Positions 28,462-37,394 of a stretch of 64,000 bases of DNA are shown here, piece by piece. The stretch is from contig NZ_JACHEM010000005.1 of assembly GCF_014207445.1 (NCBI RefSeq), forward strand, positions 372,001 to 436,000, written 5' to 3'. The translations under genes and the position numbers were made by a program. The notes below the pieces were generated by a model. The model saw only the letters and a program-made list of their open reading frames with translations, was not told where the DNA came from and ran no database searches. This DNA is from Streptomyces candidus (GTDB taxonomy: Bacteria; Actinomycetota; Actinomycetes; Streptomycetales; Streptomycetaceae). The first letter of the stretch is position 1; every line of letters starts with the position of its first letter.

Positions 28462-29343
28462 ATGAAGTGTGTGCGGGAGCCGTTCACCGCGGCGGCCACA
28501 GCGTTGCTGGTGTGTGTGCTCACTGCTTGCGGCGGCTCCGTCGGTACCGCACCAATCGATTCCGCGAACAGGGCCCCGACGGTGAAGAGGTACTGGGGCG
28601 TCTGTCCGCGCGTGCAGGCCATCGGCCACCGGGGCGCACCCCGGGCCGTACCGGAGAACACCCTCGCGTCTTTGCAGGCAGCGGTGCGCCAGGGGGCGGA
28701 CGTGGTGGAGACGGACGTGCAGTTCACCAGGGACGGCACGCCGGTGCTCATGCATGACGACACCGTCGACAGGACGACCGACGGCACCGGGCGCGTCGAC
28801 CGGCTGACCGATGTGCAGCTCTCCCGGCTGACGGTCACCGGAGGAAGCCGCATCCCCACCCTGAAGGAGGCGTTGAAGCCTCTGCAGGCGGGCCCTGCCC
28901 GGCTGTTGCTGGAGATCAAGGGCCCGCAGACGGCAATCGCCGTCCATCGGGCTGTGCAGCAGGTCGCGGACGCCGGAATGACCCGCCGCACCGTCCTCCA
29001 GTCCTTCGACGAACAGGTGGTGAAGGACGCACACACCTCACCCCACCGCACCGACGTGGCCCTGCTGAGATCCGCCCTGGACCCCGACCCCGCCGCCACG
29101 GCGAAGAAGTTCTCCCTTGCCGCGTACTCCGTCAACTTCCAAGGCCTGTCGGCCAGACCGCGGGAAGTCGCACGGCTGCACAAGGCAGGGGTCGAGGTGT
29201 ACGTCTGGACGGTCGACAAGGAACGTGACTGGAAGGCGGCGGCCTCCTGGCAGGTCGACGGCATCATCACCAACGTCGCCGACCGCTTCGCCGGCTGGCG
29301 CACCTCCCAGTGCGCCACTGCCCCGCCCCCTGTGGCACGCTGA
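28462..29343 (+). CDS. glycerophosphodiester phosphodiesterase lipoprotein
   Basis: A 293-aa surface lipoprotein (lipobox VLTACGG) with a GDPD TIM barrel: QAIGHRGAPRAVPENT carrying His and Glu, DVVETDVQ carrying the metal-binding Glu/Asp, and LMHDDTVDRTTDG carrying the second His. It ends with VYVWTVDKERDW and VDGIITNVADRF. It releases glycerol-3-phosphate and an alcohol from lipid-derived glycerophosphodiesters outside the membrane. Start ATG 28462 gives a normal leader. Confidence 0.92.
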   Translation: MKCVREPFTAAATALLVCVLTACGGSVGTAPIDSANRAPTVKRYWGVCPRVQAIGHRGAPRAVPENTLASLQAAVRQGADVVETDVQFTRDGTPVLMHDDTVDRTTDGTGRVDRLTDVQLSRLTVTGGSRIPTLKEALKPLQAGPARLLLEIKGPQTAIAVHRAVQQVADAGMTRRTVLQSFDEQVVKDAHTSPHRTDVALLRSALDPDPAATAKKFSLAAYSVNFQGLSARPREVARLHKAGVEVYVWTVDKERDWKAAASWQVDGIITNVADRFAGWRTSQCATAPPPVAR

Positions 29344-29680
29344 AGCCGCCCGGCACGCCTGTACCGCAGGGCTTGAGGCTCGCTCAGTGCGCAGAACGGC
29401 GCTGCGGCACCGGCGAGGGGCGGGCCGCCGCTGCCCGAGCTGGTTCTCCTACCGAGTCCGTTCTCGGGGATGATCGCCGCCGCCGTCCTTCGTATGCTGC
29501 TCACGCCTGGGATCGGTTGTTGGGATCGAAAGCACGGCAGCAACTGCCCGGCGGTGACCTCCACTCGGCAAGCCCTGGCAGGGCAAGCGCCGACCCCCCA
29601 GGCAAGCCGTGCACGCTTTCTTGGACGACTGGGCAGAATACGTCTGCAGACCTGTCGATCACCGGGTTACGGTGCTCTGC
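29344..29680. other. 337-bp gap, nothing recognised
   Basis: Precedes the alpha/beta hydrolase gene and presumably holds its promoter. No gene frame seen. Confidence 0.35.
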
Positions 29681-30496
29681 ATGAACGCCATAGCCCTGCG
29701 CGGTGCCACGATCAACTACGACGACTTCGGTCCTTCGGCCGGGCTGCCGGTCCTGTTGATCCACGGCCACCCGTTCAACCGCACTCTGTGGGAACCCCAG
29801 GGCAAGGCCCTGACCGAAGCCGGACACCGGGTCATCACTCCTGATCTGCGTGGTTACGGCCTCAGCAGCGTCACCCACGGAAAGGTCTTCCTCTCCGACT
29901 TCGCCGATGACCTCGCCGCGCTTCTCGACCACCTGGGCGTCGAGCGGGCAGTGGTCGGTGGCGTCTCGATGGGCGGTCAGATCGCCATGGAGCTCCAGCG
30001 CCGTCACCCGCAGCGGGTGCACGCCCTGGTCCTGTCCGACACCTCCGCTCCCGCCGACACCGATGAGGGCAAAGAGTTCCGGAACCGCCTGGCCGACCGT
30101 CTCCTCGCCGAGGGCATGGACGGCTACGCGAGTGAGGTGATCGGCAAGATGCTCGCGGCGTACAACGTCACCGCGATGCCGGAGGTCGCTGAGCGAGTGC
30201 TGGAAATGATGCGCGCCACAGACCCATACGGCGCTGCGGCGGCACTGCGCGGGCGGGCCGAACGCCCCGACTACCGGGACACCCTGGCAGCCGTCCAGAA
30301 GCCGGTACTGATCGTTGTCGGCGCGGACGACGTCTACACCCCGGTCACGGACGCCGAGGCGATGCACGACCTCGTCCCCCACGCGACCATGGCTGTCATC
30401 GACAAGGCCGGGCACCTGCCCGGCGCCGAGCAGCCCGAGTCCTTCAACGCCGCTCTGCTGGACTTCCTCACCACACAGGTGACCACCCGTGCGTGA
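29681..30496 (+). CDS. alpha/beta-fold hydrolase
   Basis: A 271-aa cytoplasmic hydrolase of the haloperoxidase/esterase type. Motifs: LLIHGHPFNRTLW (oxyanion loop HGHP), DLRGYGLSS, nucleophile elbow GGVSMGGQIA with Ser, VGADDVYTP with Asp, and KAGHLPGAEQP with the catalytic His. ATG 29681 begins MNAIALRGATINYDDFG, the normal family N-terminus. No operon partner; substrate unknown. Confidence 0.88.
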   Translation: MNAIALRGATINYDDFGPSAGLPVLLIHGHPFNRTLWEPQGKALTEAGHRVITPDLRGYGLSSVTHGKVFLSDFADDLAALLDHLGVERAVVGGVSMGGQIAMELQRRHPQRVHALVLSDTSAPADTDEGKEFRNRLADRLLAEGMDGYASEVIGKMLAAYNVTAMPEVAERVLEMMRATDPYGAAAALRGRAERPDYRDTLAAVQKPVLIVVGADDVYTPVTDAEAMHDLVPHATMAVIDKAGHLPGAEQPESFNAALLDFLTTQVTTRA

Positions 30497-30921
30497 GCCG
30501 CACCCGCTCCTGGCCCATAGCGCGCACGAGACCGCCCCGGACCAGATAGCGCTCCTTACTGGAGCCGAGCGCTGGAACGAGATCTGGAGACGCAGAGTCT
30601 GAGCGAGAACGCGGATACCGCAGGGGGCCGGGCGGGGACGCCAGTGCGCTGGCCGGTGACGCCCCGACGTGTCCGCCGGACGGGGCACGGCCGTTACGCC
30701 GGCGCTGCTTGGTCTTCTCGTTGATGCCGACGATCCGGCACGCTTTTTGCTCGCGCCCCGCTGCATGAGGCGAAGGTGGAGGCGCCGTTCCTCGGACGAG
30801 GCACGGCGCCCCTGGACAACGGGCCGGCCCCGGACCTTGAGGTTCCTCGCATCCCCTGAACCGAGGTATGGCGACGACCGCTGGAACCCAGCCCTACGTG
30901 CGCCGGGCCCTCTGGTGTGGC
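30497..30921. other. 425-bp gap, nothing recognised
   Basis: Lies between converging genes (alpha/beta hydrolase and DUF1152). Both strands read; no gene. Confidence 0.35.
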
Positions 30922-31983
30922 TCAGGTGAGCTGGAGCAGTGGGGTGCCGGTGTTGAGGATCTCTCGGAGGGCCGGGATGTCCGTCCAGGTGAGGCCGAGG
31001 GTGCGGGCGGCGTACCGGAAGGTGATGTGATCGGCTCCGCGGGCCGCTTCGCGGAGGGTCTTCATGGCCTCGTCCTGGTTGCGGAAGGCGGCGTTCGCAG
31101 CGGACGGGTCCTGCTGCGGAGTTGGGTTGCGTTCGGGTTCCAGCCCGTGAATGCCGGTGAGCCGGTGGGAGAGGCCGGCTGCGGCGTCCAGGGTTGCTGG
31201 GCGCTCGTCGAGGAGGGCCTGTGCGACCGGGTTGTGGCCGAGGGCTTCCTGAAGCGGCAGGTGGTACAGGCGTGGGGAGACATCGGTGAGGTGGATGGTG
31301 TCCCGGGCGGTGCGGACGGTGCCGCGGGTGCCATGGATGGCGGCCGCCCACAAGGCGGATGCCTCGGAGGGGTGCCAGGCCAGTGCGGGCGCGGCTGCCG
31401 AGGCCGCGCCCCGGCCGGGGGTGAGAGGGAGGTGTCCGGCGAGACGTTCGAGGAGGGGTTGTTCGCCGATTTCTCCGTCGAGGCCGGGACCTGCGAGGTA
31501 GACGGTGGTGGGGATACCGGTGAGGTGGCAGGCGGCGAGGGTGTAGGCATCCCCGAACGGGCTGCACAGGGTGGGCTCGTCGCCGTGGGTGAGAATGTCG
31601 CCGCCGATGTCGACGATGCGGATCCGGCGGCCGCCTGCGGCTTCGGCCATGGAGGCGATCTGTCGTGACAGGGAGGAGAGTCCATGCGTGGGGTCGAGCA
31701 GCAGCAGTCGGGCAGGCAGGTCCCTGGCGAGGCCGGGCATGGTGGACCCGGCGGGTAAGCGGGCCCGGGTGGCAGGCGTGAACGCTGGGGCGCCGCCGGC
31801 TTCGCGGGCGAGCCCGGCGAAGTCCCGTTCCCCGAGGGGGCGGTGGGTGGGGTCGACTTCGGGGCGTTCCCATGCGTAGGTGGCGATCAGCGGCGGGGCC
31901 GGGTCGACGGTGATGGTGCGGGCGGCGATGAGGGTGCCGATGGGGTCTCCTCCGCCGCCCGCGGCGAGGTACAGGTCGGTCAT
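30922..31983 (-). CDS. DUF1152-family protein
   Basis: A 353-aa protein with the DUF1152 opening LYLAAGGGGDPIGTLIAAR, a glycine-rich nucleotide-binding-like loop after the first strand. Later: PARLLLLDPTHGLSSLSRQI, IRIVDIGGDILTHGDE, LCSPFGDAYTLAACHLTGIPTTVYLAGPGLDGE. Biochemical function of the family is unknown; the fold looks Rossmann-like and the several acidic Gly-Asp pairs could bind a nucleotide or metal. Its ATG overlaps the stop of the radical SAM gene (ATGA), so the two are made together, and it belongs to the biosynthetic locus divergent at 33636. Confidence 0.75.
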   Translation of the reverse strand: MTDLYLAAGGGGDPIGTLIAARTITVDPAPPLIATYAWERPEVDPTHRPLGERDFAGLAREAGGAPAFTPATRARLPAGSTMPGLARDLPARLLLLDPTHGLSSLSRQIASMAEAAGGRRIRIVDIGGDILTHGDEPTLCSPFGDAYTLAACHLTGIPTTVYLAGPGLDGEIGEQPLLERLAGHLPLTPGRGAASAAAPALAWHPSEASALWAAAIHGTRGTVRTARDTIHLTDVSPRLYHLPLQEALGHNPVAQALLDERPATLDAAAGLSHRLTGIHGLEPERNPTPQQDPSAANAAFRNQDEAMKTLREAARGADHITFRYAARTLGLTWTDIPALREILNTGTPLLQLT

Positions 31984-33419
31984 GCGGTGCCCTCGTCCAG
32001 GTCGATGCCGGTGATGCGTACGGGAGTGGCTCCCATGTTCTTCCGGGCGCGTTTGTTCGCCGCGTGGAGGTTTTCGTAGTACTCGCGGTCGAGGGTCTTG
32101 ACGGTCTCGGAGTAGAACATCCAGGAGAGGATGTCGCGGTACTTGAAGCCCTTGGGGGAGAGCTGGATGCGGCGGCCGAGGCGGTGGATGAGTCCGTTGG
32201 CTTCGGCAGCGTCGAGGATGGGTTCGAACTCGGCGGCGTGCTGCTGGTAGCCGAAGCGGTCGAGTTCTGCGAGGTCGAGGTCGAAGGCGTCGAGGACGAG
32301 GCGCTTGCGGACGAGTTCTTCGCCGGTCAGTTCGAAGCCGGTGACGGCGGCCAGCTCGTGGTTCTTGGCCCTCTTGATGTAGTCGGCGACCTCGGCGGTT
32401 GAGGGCTTCACGCTGCCGGTCATGTAGTCGAGCACGCTGGTGTAGGAGCGGGCGCCGACGCCGAGGCCGAGCAGGGGGACGCCGTGGAAGGTGAGTACCT
32501 TCTGGACGTAGCCGCCACGGCCGGGCCTCTTGTAGCGGACGGAGCCTTCCTGGACGTAGCCGTGGTCGAGGAAGACCTTGCGGGCGTAGTCGTAGCGGTC
32601 GTACAGCTCGGGCTGCCACATGTACTGGTAGGCGCCGGTCCTGGAGAACCAGGCGTCCGGCCGCACCGTGAGGAAGTAGGTGCTGATAGTGGTGGGCTGG
32701 AGTTTGGCCAGTTCGTTCACGCTGTGGCGCCAGGTTTCGGGGGTCTGTCCGGCGAAGCCCATGATCAGGTCGGTGGAGAGGTCCGGCAGGCCGAGTTCGT
32801 GCGCGGTGTGGATGGCGCGGCGGATGACGTCCTCGTCTTCGCCGCCGCGGCCGGCTTCGCGGATCTCGCCGGGGACGAGGGACTGGATGCCGACGTTGGC
32901 GCGGGTGAGGCCCATGTCGATGAGGGCCTTGAACTCTTCGGGTTCGTCGGCGATGGAGGACGGGGTGGCTTCGACGGCGACTTCCTCCACAGTGGAGCGC
33001 CAGTTGGGGTAGATGTCGCCGAGGGTGGTGAAGATCTGCTCGAAGTGGCGGGGCTTGAGCAGGGCAGGGGTGCCGCCGCCGATGTAGAGGGTTCGCAGGC
33101 GCCGGGCCTGGATGATTTCGGCGTGATCCCGGATCTGGGTGCACAGGGCGTCGGTGTAGGCGTCGAAGACGTCCTCGTCGGTGCTGATGATGGTGTAGAG
33201 GTTGCAGAAGCCGCATTTGCGGTCACAGAAAGGGACGTGCAGGTAGAGATTGAGCTCGGGGACCTGGTAGTTGGCGAGGTCCATGGCCCACACATCGGGG
33301 ATGGCCCACTTGCCCTCCGGGAGGGGGCGGTAGGTGGAGCGGGGCGGGTAGGAGTACTGGTAGGGCGGGACGACGCCCTGGTCGATGTAGTCGGCGAGCT
33401 GCTGGTTCAGGCTGGTCAC
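31980..33419 (-). CDS. HemW-like (coproporphyrinogen III oxidase family) radical SAM enzyme
   Basis: A 479-aa radical SAM protein. The [4Fe-4S] motif is C65-x3-C69-x2-C72 in HVPFCDRKCGFCNLY, followed by YIGGGTPALL (SAM-binding GGGTP) and a HemN/HemW-type C-terminal region (LTGEELVRKRLVLDAFDLDLAELDRFGY). It carries the extra N-terminus MTSLNQQLADYIDQGVVPPYQYSYPPRSTYRPLPEG not expected in housekeeping HemW. Relatives in secondary metabolism act as class C methyltransferases, methylene-transfer or cyclopropane-forming enzymes, so this one probably tailors the product of the adjacent ATP-grasp operon. Start GTG 33419. Coupled to DUF1152; divergent from ATP-grasp 1 by 216 bp. Confidence 0.85.
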   Translation of the reverse strand: MTSLNQQLADYIDQGVVPPYQYSYPPRSTYRPLPEGKWAIPDVWAMDLANYQVPELNLYLHVPFCDRKCGFCNLYTIISTDEDVFDAYTDALCTQIRDHAEIIQARRLRTLYIGGGTPALLKPRHFEQIFTTLGDIYPNWRSTVEEVAVEATPSSIADEPEEFKALIDMGLTRANVGIQSLVPGEIREAGRGGEDEDVIRRAIHTAHELGLPDLSTDLIMGFAGQTPETWRHSVNELAKLQPTTISTYFLTVRPDAWFSRTGAYQYMWQPELYDRYDYARKVFLDHGYVQEGSVRYKRPGRGGYVQKVLTFHGVPLLGLGVGARSYTSVLDYMTGSVKPSTAEVADYIKRAKNHELAAVTGFELTGEELVRKRLVLDAFDLDLAELDRFGYQQHAAEFEPILDAAEANGLIHRLGRRIQLSPKGFKYRDILSWMFYSETVKTLDREYYENLHAANKRARKNMGATPVRITGIDLDEGTA

Positions 33420-33635
33420 GATGCGGCGTTCCCGTTCGGATCGAGGGTGCGGTTACCTGGCGTGGTGATCCGACCACGGAATGCTTGTGCGCTTCCATGG
33501 GCCATGCGCACCAAATGCCCTGTGCCTACTGGCCAGTTGACTGGACCTTTCTCCAAAACCGCTTGCTGAGCGGCTAGTTGTTTTCGTCGGTCAGGCCCAT
33601 AGCCCCTGCCTTCCCCCCGCGGCTTTGCTGGTGGA
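33420..33635. promoter_or_regulatory. divergent promoter region of the ATP-grasp/radical SAM locus
   Basis: 216 bp between two divergent operons. It contains a perfect 10-bp palindrome ACTGGCCAGT at 33528-33537, followed by another ACTGG at 33540-33544, a plausible regulator site shared by both operons. No regulator gene lies inside the locus. Confidence 0.45.
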
Positions 33636-34889
33636 ATGACATTCGGAGCGGGCCCGCGCGGGCCGGGAGTGCTGGTGATCGAACCGATGGGGAACGCGGG
33701 GCGTTTCCTCGTCGAGGCCGCTGACCAGTTGGGATTGCGCTTGTACGCGGCCACTCACAAGGACATCTACGACGGCTACCCGGGCTGGTTGCGGTCCGCC
33801 TTCGCAGAGGTGTGTGCGACGGATCTCACGGATACCCAAAGGGCGCTGAGAGACATGGAAGTCTTCTGCCGGCACCGCGCTGTTGCGGGTGTCGCCGCCT
33901 GCTTCGAGCTGTTCACCCCGCTTGCCGCACTACTCGCTGAGCGGGTCGGCCTGCCCGGCAACGACCCTCTGCTGGCGTGGGCGGCCAGGAACAAGATCCT
34001 GATGGGCGAGGCGTTCGCCGCCGCCCGGATCACCGCCCCCCGCTGGGCGGTCGTACACGATGCGGCCGAGGCGCATCAGGTCGCGCGGTCACACGAGCTG
34101 GGCTGGCCGCTGGTGGTGAAGCCCGCGGAGCAGGGCGGCTCATGGGGTGTGTCCGTGGTGGACGGCCCGGATCAGCTCACCTGCGCGGTCGGCGCGGCCC
34201 AGCAGTACACGCACGCCTTCCCGCACGGCCTGAAACTCGACACGCGGGCTCTGGTGCAGGAGTACATCCCGGGGGAGGAGTACTCGTGCGAAACCGTGGT
34301 CGCGGCCGGGGTCGCCTACCCTCTGCCGATCGTCAGGAAGGACACCACCGAGGGCCGGTACCGCATCGAGACCGGGCACACCTGCCCCTCCGGTTTGGCT
34401 TCGCCGCTCGCCAGGACGGTGCAGCACACCGCGGCGCGGGCAGCGCTCGCCGTCGGCGTGCGCAACGGGATCGCGCACACGGAGGTGAAGATCCCCCCAG
34501 GCGCGGAGACCCCGTACGTGATCGAAACCGGCGCCCGCCTGCCGGGGGACAACCTCTGCGAGATCGTCGAGGCCGCGACGGGCGTGAGGGAAGCCGTGGC
34601 CTACCTTCAGGCCGTACTCGGCCGGGTTCCCGACACCGTCGCCTCCCGTACCGACGCGGCGACGATCCGGTTCCTGCTGCCCGAGCGCGGCGGCGTGCTG
34701 CGCCGGGTGGACATCCCCGAAACGCCAGGTACGCACAGCGAGTTGCACCTTCGACCCGGCGAAACGGTGCCTGAGCCGGCGGATTCGGCCTGCCGGATCG
34801 GGCATGTGGTGGCCCGCGCGGCAACGGTCGATCATGCACGCGAGCTGGCCGATCAGGTCGCCGCCCATTCCCGAGTGGAAGTGAGCTGA
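33636..34889 (+). CDS. ATP-grasp enzyme 1, probable amino acid/peptide ligase
   Basis: A 417-aa ATP-dependent carboxylate-amine ligase. The order is an N-terminal Rossmann-like domain (VLVIEPMGNAGRFLVEAADQLGL), then the ATP-grasp core: PLVVKPAEQGGSWGVSVV (ATP lysine and Gly loop), ALVQEYIPGEEYSCETVV, and the Mg2+-binding EVKIPPG...YVIETGARLPGDNL, which follows the ETGARxxGD pattern of BacD/TabS-type L-amino acid ligases. It would join an amino acid carboxylate, activated as acyl phosphate, to an amine. Start ATG 33636 follows GGTGGA. First gene of a four-gene operon, 4 nt from ATP-grasp 2. Confidence 0.85.
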   Translation: MTFGAGPRGPGVLVIEPMGNAGRFLVEAADQLGLRLYAATHKDIYDGYPGWLRSAFAEVCATDLTDTQRALRDMEVFCRHRAVAGVAACFELFTPLAALLAERVGLPGNDPLLAWAARNKILMGEAFAAARITAPRWAVVHDAAEAHQVARSHELGWPLVVKPAEQGGSWGVSVVDGPDQLTCAVGAAQQYTHAFPHGLKLDTRALVQEYIPGEEYSCETVVAAGVAYPLPIVRKDTTEGRYRIETGHTCPSGLASPLARTVQHTAARAALAVGVRNGIAHTEVKIPPGAETPYVIETGARLPGDNLCEIVEAATGVREAVAYLQAVLGRVPDTVASRTDAATIRFLLPERGGVLRRVDIPETPGTHSELHLRPGETVPEPADSACRIGHVVARAATVDHARELADQVAAHSRVEVS

Positions 34890-34893
34890 GAAG

Positions 34894-36144
34894 GTGCGGA
34901 AGATAGCGTTCATGCGGTCGGTGGGCATCCAGCGCGCCGACCCCTACATCCAGCAAGCCATAGGCCGGCTCGCGGCCGACGGGGTCGAGGCCGGCCTGTT
35001 CTACACCAGTGGCAGCGCGGGTGACGACGACTTCCCCGGGTACCGGGAACGGCTTGATCGGGGAGTGACCCCGCGGGAGCTCGCGGACGCGGTCGCCGCC
35101 TGGGAAGCGGATGCGGCGGTGTCGATCTCGCTGCCATGCGAGAACGCGCTGCGTGACGCCGCAGCCAAGGCCTTCCTGGACGCCTCGGGCATCCCGACGA
35201 TCATGACACCGCTCGCGGCGACGATACTGCTGGTGGACAAGTGGGAGACCAAGCAGATCTGCAAGCAGGCCGGGCTGAAGGTACCGGACGGGTTCCGTGC
35301 CGACTCCGATCTGCTGGCGGGACGGGGTCTGCTCGTGCCCGGCTACCGGGACGCGCTACGGGTGCAGGCCGAACAGATCGGCTATCCGCTGATGGCGAAG
35401 CCCGTGTGGGACTCGACCAGCATGGGCATCCGTACCCTGCGTTCACCCGCCGATCTTGACTCCTACCTCGCGTCTTGGCCGGAGGCGTCGGCGGTGGTGG
35501 AACAGGTCGTCGAGGGTGACCTGTGCAGTGTGGACATCGTGGGACGGCCCGGTTCCTACCAGGTCTTACCACTGTGCTGGACGGGAAGAGCCGGAGCGGA
35601 GCCGGTGTTCACCTTCGCCGATCTGCGCTGGTGCGGACCCCGCGTGGAGGCAGACGCCGCGTTCGCCGGAGTGGCCCGCACCCTGGTCACCCTGTGCGCC
35701 CACCTGGGGGTCACCGGGTCGGTCAACGTCGATATGGTCTACACCGGCGGCCAGTTCGTGATCCTGGAGATCAACCCGCGCATCGGAGGCGCCACCACCC
35801 TGTCGTGCGCCGCGTCGGGCACGAACACCTTTGCCTCCCTCGCCCGCATGGCCCGCGGCCTTCCCCTTGCCGGCGGCATGGTGCAACGGACCGGGTGGGC
35901 GATCGAGTTCCTCGCCGACGGCCGCATCTCCCCGGCGGTGGTGGCCGGGCTTCGGGAACACGTCGAGGTGGTCACCGCGCACGAGCTGGTCATCGACGGT
36001 GCTTCGCACGGCGACATCGTCGTGGTCACCTTCGCCGAAGGCGACGAAGACAAGACCGTGAAGGCCCTGACCGAGCTGCACGATTCGACCGGCTTCCCCG
36101 CGGCCGATGCCGTGGGCAAGATCGCTTCGCTGCTGAGCCCATGA
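34894..36144 (+). CDS. ATP-grasp enzyme 2, carbamoyl-phosphate-synthase-like ligase
   Basis: A 416-aa ligase unrelated in detail to its neighbour. ATP-grasp blocks: LVDKWETKQICKQAGLKVPDGF, YPLMAKPVWDSTSMGIRTL (ATP lysine and loop), AVVEQVVEGDLCSVDIVG and the metal site VNVDMVY...VILEINPRIGGATTL, where Glu and Asn coordinate Mg2+. GTG 34894 is only 4 nt after the previous stop. One TTA leucine codon at 35566-35568 makes it bldA-dependent by inference. The stop overlaps the MFS start as ATGA. Two ligases in a row suggest two successive amide bonds, or one amide and one modification. Confidence 0.85.
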   Translation: MRKIAFMRSVGIQRADPYIQQAIGRLAADGVEAGLFYTSGSAGDDDFPGYRERLDRGVTPRELADAVAAWEADAAVSISLPCENALRDAAAKAFLDASGIPTIMTPLAATILLVDKWETKQICKQAGLKVPDGFRADSDLLAGRGLLVPGYRDALRVQAEQIGYPLMAKPVWDSTSMGIRTLRSPADLDSYLASWPEASAVVEQVVEGDLCSVDIVGRPGSYQVLPLCWTGRAGAEPVFTFADLRWCGPRVEADAAFAGVARTLVTLCAHLGVTGSVNVDMVYTGGQFVILEINPRIGGATTLSCAASGTNTFASLARMARGLPLAGGMVQRTGWAIEFLADGRISPAVVAGLREHVEVVTAHELVIDGASHGDIVVVTFAEGDEDKTVKALTELHDSTGFPAADAVGKIASLLSP

Positions 36145-37394
36145 GCGTGGCCACCGAGGCTCGCCGCCGCTCCCGCACCGCAAGCCGCCTTGGCGTTCCC
36201 GTACTGCGCGGTCACGGCCTCTTCATCACCGGCAACCTGATCGACTCCGTCGGCAACGGCATGCTCCTGCCGCTGGGGCTGCTGTACTTCACCGACGTGC
36301 AAGGCCTGCCACTGGGGCAGGTGGGCGTGGCGATGTCAGCGGGGCAGGCCATCGCGCTGCCGGTCACGTTCCTCGCCGGACGCCTCATGGACCGTGTGGG
36401 ACCGAAACGGGTCGTCGTGTGGGCGAACATCCTCTCCGCCGCAGGGTTCGCCCTGTTCTTGCTCGCGGGCGAGCTCTGGCACGTCGTCGGCGTGTACCTG
36501 CTGGTGCAGGCAGGGATCAACATGTACTTCACCGCGCAGCGCACCCTGATCATCCACGTCACCGAGCCCGAGGAACGCCGGTCGTGGTTCGCGTTCACCG
36601 GCTCGCTGCGCAACATCGGCCTGGCCGCGGGGTCCGCCGCCGCGGCGGGGGCCCTGACGGTGTTCGGGAAGGGCTCCCTGTGGTGGATGATCGCGGTCGA
36701 TGCCGCCACCTACCTGCTGGCCGCCGCCTGCTTCGCCGCCCTTACCACCACTCCACCGGAACCGAAGGACGCATCGCCGAGTGCACTGGTGACCCGGGCG
36801 GACAACTCGCGCCGCTACCTGCTGCTCGTGGCCGTGAACATCCCCTATGTCCTCGCTCAGGCCATCCTCGCCGTGCTCATCGCCCTCTACACCACTCGCG
36901 CCCTGGGGCTTCCCGCGTCGGCGGCGAGTGTGCTGTTCGTCATCAACACCGTCATCATCTCCGGGTGTTCGACAGTCGTCACCGCGCACGTGGCGCCGAA
37001 GGTGCCACGCCGCGCCGTGGTGGCCGGATACCTGATCATGACCATGGCAATGGGGGCGTTCGCGCTGCCCGCGCTGCCCCGCCTCGCCTTCACCGCCTGG
37101 GCGGCTCTCGTGGTCGCGATCGCACTGTTCAGCGTGGCGGAAATTCTCCTCGGCCCTGCGTTGAGTGAACTGTCGGTGAGCCTGACACCCGAGGCTGCCG
37201 GGGGATTCACGCAGGGCCTGTACCAGTTCTCGTGGGCGATCGGCATGGTCGCAGCTCCCGCCCTGTTCGCTCTGCTGCTGGAAGCCGGGCCCCTCCTGCC
37301 GTGGGGTGTCGAAGCCGCCGCCTGCCTGATCGCCGTGTTCGCCGCGCCCGCTCTGAAAGCCCCCAACCGCCATCGCCGGAGGAAGCCCCGTTGA
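36141..37394 (+). CDS. MFS exporter of the ATP-grasp locus
   Basis: A 417-aa twelve-helix MFS protein, with NLIDSVGNGMLLPLGLLYFTDVQGLPLGQVGVAMSAGQAIALP at the start and GRLMDRVGPKRVVVWANIL as the MFS loop motif. Likely exports the finished peptide and gives self-protection. Translationally coupled on both sides: ATGA overlap with ATP-grasp 2 and TTGA overlap with the acyltransferase. Confidence 0.85.
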   Translation: MSVATEARRRSRTASRLGVPVLRGHGLFITGNLIDSVGNGMLLPLGLLYFTDVQGLPLGQVGVAMSAGQAIALPVTFLAGRLMDRVGPKRVVVWANILSAAGFALFLLAGELWHVVGVYLLVQAGINMYFTAQRTLIIHVTEPEERRSWFAFTGSLRNIGLAAGSAAAAGALTVFGKGSLWWMIAVDAATYLLAAACFAALTTTPPEPKDASPSALVTRADNSRRYLLLVAVNIPYVLAQAILAVLIALYTTRALGLPASAASVLFVINTVIISGCSTVVTAHVAPKVPRRAVVAGYLIMTMAMGAFALPALPRLAFTAWAALVVAIALFSVAEILLGPALSELSVSLTPEAAGGFTQGLYQFSWAIGMVAAPALFALLLEAGPLLPWGVEAAACLIAVFAAPALKAPNRHRRRKPR

